DNA of 16,896 bases from Veillonellaceae bacterium SB90. Lineage in GTDB: Bacteria; Bacillota; Negativicutes; Selenomonadales; Selenomonadaceae. Both the position numbers and the translations under genes were made by a program. Each line of letters starts with the position of its first letter. Positions within the stretch are counted from its first letter, which is position 1. Positions 15,497 to 16,896 of the stretch are shown here, one piece after another. The stretch spans positions 1 through 16,896 of the forward strand of contig CABJCJ010000041.1 in assembly GCA_902364065.1 (NCBI GenBank), given 5' to 3'. The notes below the pieces were generated by a model. That model was not told the DNA's origin and ran no database searches. It saw only the letters and a list, made by a program, of their open reading frames with translations.

Positions 15497-15716
15497 TAAG
15501 CCTTCCACTCTGGGGAAGGTGGCAGCCGAAGGCTGACAAAAGGGGCTGTTACAGTCCGTAGCATAGGGGCTCGATGAAAACAAGCACAAAAGTCGTGCGT
15601 TTCATGACGCTGCGCCATGTGTTTGATTTTCACCGAGCATTGAAGCCGATGCCTGCAGCACCCCCTATCGGCCCTTTGGGCCACTTTCCCCCAGGGGACA
15701 GCGTAAGCTCGCATCT
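15497..15716. repeat. Composite palindromic intergenic element (MITE/REP-like)
   Basis: The 220-bp stretch has related inverted ends: CTCTGGGGAAGGTGGC near 15510-15525 against CCACTTTCCCCCAGGGG near 15681-15697. It contains hairpins CAGCC-GAA-GGCTG and GGCCC-TTT-GGGCC. At its centre are imperfect 20-bp arms, GCTCGATGAAAACAAGCACA (15569-15588) facing TGTGTTTGATTTTCACCGAG (from 15618). The end motifs belong to a repeat type frequent in Firmicutes intergenic DNA. It carries no gene. Confidence 0.6.
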
Positions 15717-15723
15717 GCCGCTC

Positions 15724-15753
15724 CTGACAATTCTTCATCCAATATGATATAAT
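15724..15753 (+). promoter_or_regulatory. Promoter of the Rpn-family gene
   Basis: CTGACA (15724-15729), an 18-nt spacer and TATAAT (15748-15753), with an extended TG at 15745-15746, form a good promoter about 25 nt before the start codon. Confidence 0.65.
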
Positions 15754-15779
15754 AAAACAAAAAGAAAGGGTGCCTGTAC

Positions 15780-16667
15780 ATGAAGCCGAAACGATCCTAC
15801 AAAGATTCGCTTTTCCGCCACATCTTCAACGACAAGCGGCGGCTTGCCAACCTCTATGCAGCCTTGACCAGGCGAGATGTTTCGCCGAAGGACATCACGA
15901 TCACAACATTGCGCGGCGTCTTCTTCAATGACATCAAGAACGATATCAGCTTCCGCATCGGGGACCGCGACATCATCCTCATGGAACATTAGAGCTCCTG
16001 GAACCCCAATATGCCGCTGCGCATGCTCTGGTACATCGCCAAGCTCTACAGCCGCCAGCTCAATTCCCTGGAACTCGTCTACCGCTCAAGCCTCATCCAT
16101 ATTCCCGCGCCGGAATTCTACGTCTTCTACAATGGCAGTCAGGATGAACCCGACTATCAGAAGCTCCGCCTTTCCAGCGCCTTCTCCCATGCGGCTGACT
16201 CCTTGGAACTTACTGTCAACTGCTACAACATCAACTACTCCACCCAAAATAAGCTTCTCGACTCCTGCTATGAACTGCGCTGTTACAGTATCTTCGTACA
16301 GAAAGTCCGTGACGGTATCCGGGACGGACTCGAGCTCAAAACTGCAATCTGTCAGGCCATCACCTATTGCAAGACACACGATATCCTGGCAGACTATTTC
16401 CAGAAAAATGAAAGTGAGGTGTTCGATATGGTCAACTTCAAATGGGATCAGAAACGCGCACTCGAAGTCGCAAAAGAAGACGGTATTGCCATCGGCGAAG
16501 CACGTGGTGAGGCACGCGGTGAAGCACGTGGTGAGCGCAAGGCCACCATGAAGATAGCGCTGTCTCTCTTAAAGAAGGGCCTTCCCGTTGGCGTCATCAC
16601 CGATGCGACCAATCTCTCACTCGAAGAAATCCGCAAAATCGCCAAAGACAACGGCCTGGCCTTCTGA
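15780..16667 (+). pseudogene. Rpn-family PD-(D/E)XK nuclease / putative transposase with in-frame amber
   Basis: One 296-codon frame runs from ATG 15780 to TGA 16667 but is cut by a TAG at 15990-15992 (codon 71). The N-terminal part (KPKRSYKDSLFRHIFNDKRR; NDISFRIGDRDIILMEH) and the part after the stop (SSWNPNMPLRMLWYIAKLY) join into a normal Rpn/PD-(D/E)XK transposase-like nuclease. The amber replaces the Gln of the catalytic E-x-Q motif (E-H-stop), one C-to-T change from CAG. The C-terminus carries GEAR repeats of 12 bp and a helical tail typical of the family. An ATG at 16011 could start the second part, but it lacks a ribosome binding site. Promoter and terminator look intact, so the break is recent or suppressed. 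Confidence 0.88.
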
Positions 16668-16692
16668 CCGGTCCAATATGCTCCAGACGCAG

Positions 16693-16728
16693 AAAAACGA
16701 GATGCTTACCAACGGGCATCTCGTTTTT
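16693..16728 (+). terminator. Terminator after the Rpn-family gene
   Basis: AAAAACGAGATGC (16693-16705) and GCATCTCGTTTTT (16716-16728) form a 13-bp perfect stem ending in T5. It is symmetric enough to act on both strands. Confidence 0.88.
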
Positions 16729-16771
16729 GACTTTCTGCAGCTGTGAAGCTCGTTAGGAAATATTATCTAGG

Positions 16772-16800
16772 TTGAAATCATCCTATTTTTACGATACAAT
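16772..16800 (+). promoter_or_regulatory. Promoter near the window end
   Basis: TTGAAA (16772-16777), a 17-nt spacer and TACAAT (16795-16800) closely match a sigma-70 promoter. AAAGAGG follows at about 16804-16811, but no ATG, GTG or TTG start opens a usable frame before the window ends. Confidence 0.5.
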
Positions 16801-16896
16801 AAAGAAAGAGGCTTTTAACAGTCAAGATAAAATTGTAAAATAATATAGATATCTTTGGTAAATTGCAAGTTGAAATTGAACAGAAATATAATCAAG
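16801..16896. other. AT-rich end region, no supported gene
   Basis: One frame near the end reads IDIFGKLQVEIEQKYNQ and could be coding, but it is preceded by a stop and has no standard start codon. Nothing can be supported here. Confidence 0.3.

Noticed and set aside
15496..15738. Minus-strand 80-codon frame over the composite repeat
   Set aside because: It is a translation of the palindromic intergenic element, with no coding-like composition and no ribosome binding site.

Overview
The window looks like the chromosome of a Negativicutes bacterium, probably a Selenomonadaceae member (Selenomonas, Mitsuokella or Megamonas-like). This rests on protein style, the mix of GC-rich metabolic genes with AT-rich accessory genes, Firmicutes-type ribosome binding sites, and intergenic repeats of a kind common in Clostridia and Negativicutes. 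No rRNA, tRNA or CRISPR array was seen.

Region 1 (1-2906, minus strand) is a molybdate uptake operon, modA-modC-modB. A long structured 5' leader precedes it and ends in an intrinsic terminator, which suggests attenuation by a Moco-type riboswitch. An AT-rich inverted repeat lies just upstream.

Region 2 (2959-3316) is the most striking find: a compact locus with the layout of a type I toxin-antitoxin system of the Fst/par kind. It has a 29-residue hydrophobic peptide, an 18-bp direct repeat over its start region, a convergent promoter that would make an RNA of about 65 nt carrying the antisense of that repeat, and one terminator per strand. No gene caller would readily annotate it.

Region 3 (3348-8144) holds a 1032-residue Sel1-repeat protein with an N-terminal DUF4145-like domain and a C-terminal CFI-box. 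A DinJ/RelB-YafQ type II toxin-antitoxin pair follows, then a truncated, twice-frameshifted second copy of the Sel1-repeat gene.

Region 4 (8251-12265, plus strand) is a D-glycerate utilisation cluster: a CdaR-type regulator, a GntP-family permease and a glycerate 2-kinase, closed by a strong terminator. A 9-bp perfect inverted repeat sits about 60 nt upstream of the predicted gntP start, where an activator would bind.

Region 5 (12428-14906, minus strand) is a two-gene surface-glycosylation cassette: a GtrB-like polyprenyl-phosphate glycosyltransferase and a DUF6056-type polytopic membrane protein. The glycosyltransferase starts with 11 copies of the tetranucleotide GACA, and both alternative frames stop soon after the tract, so it is very probably phase variable.

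Region 6 (14938-16896) is decayed mobile DNA: a repeat fragment, an IS3-type orfA remnant, a composite palindromic intergenic repeat, and an Rpn-family (PD-(D/E)XK) nuclease/transposase gene. The Rpn gene is interrupted by an amber codon at the glutamine of its catalytic E-x-Q motif. The last 96 bases hold no gene that can be supported.
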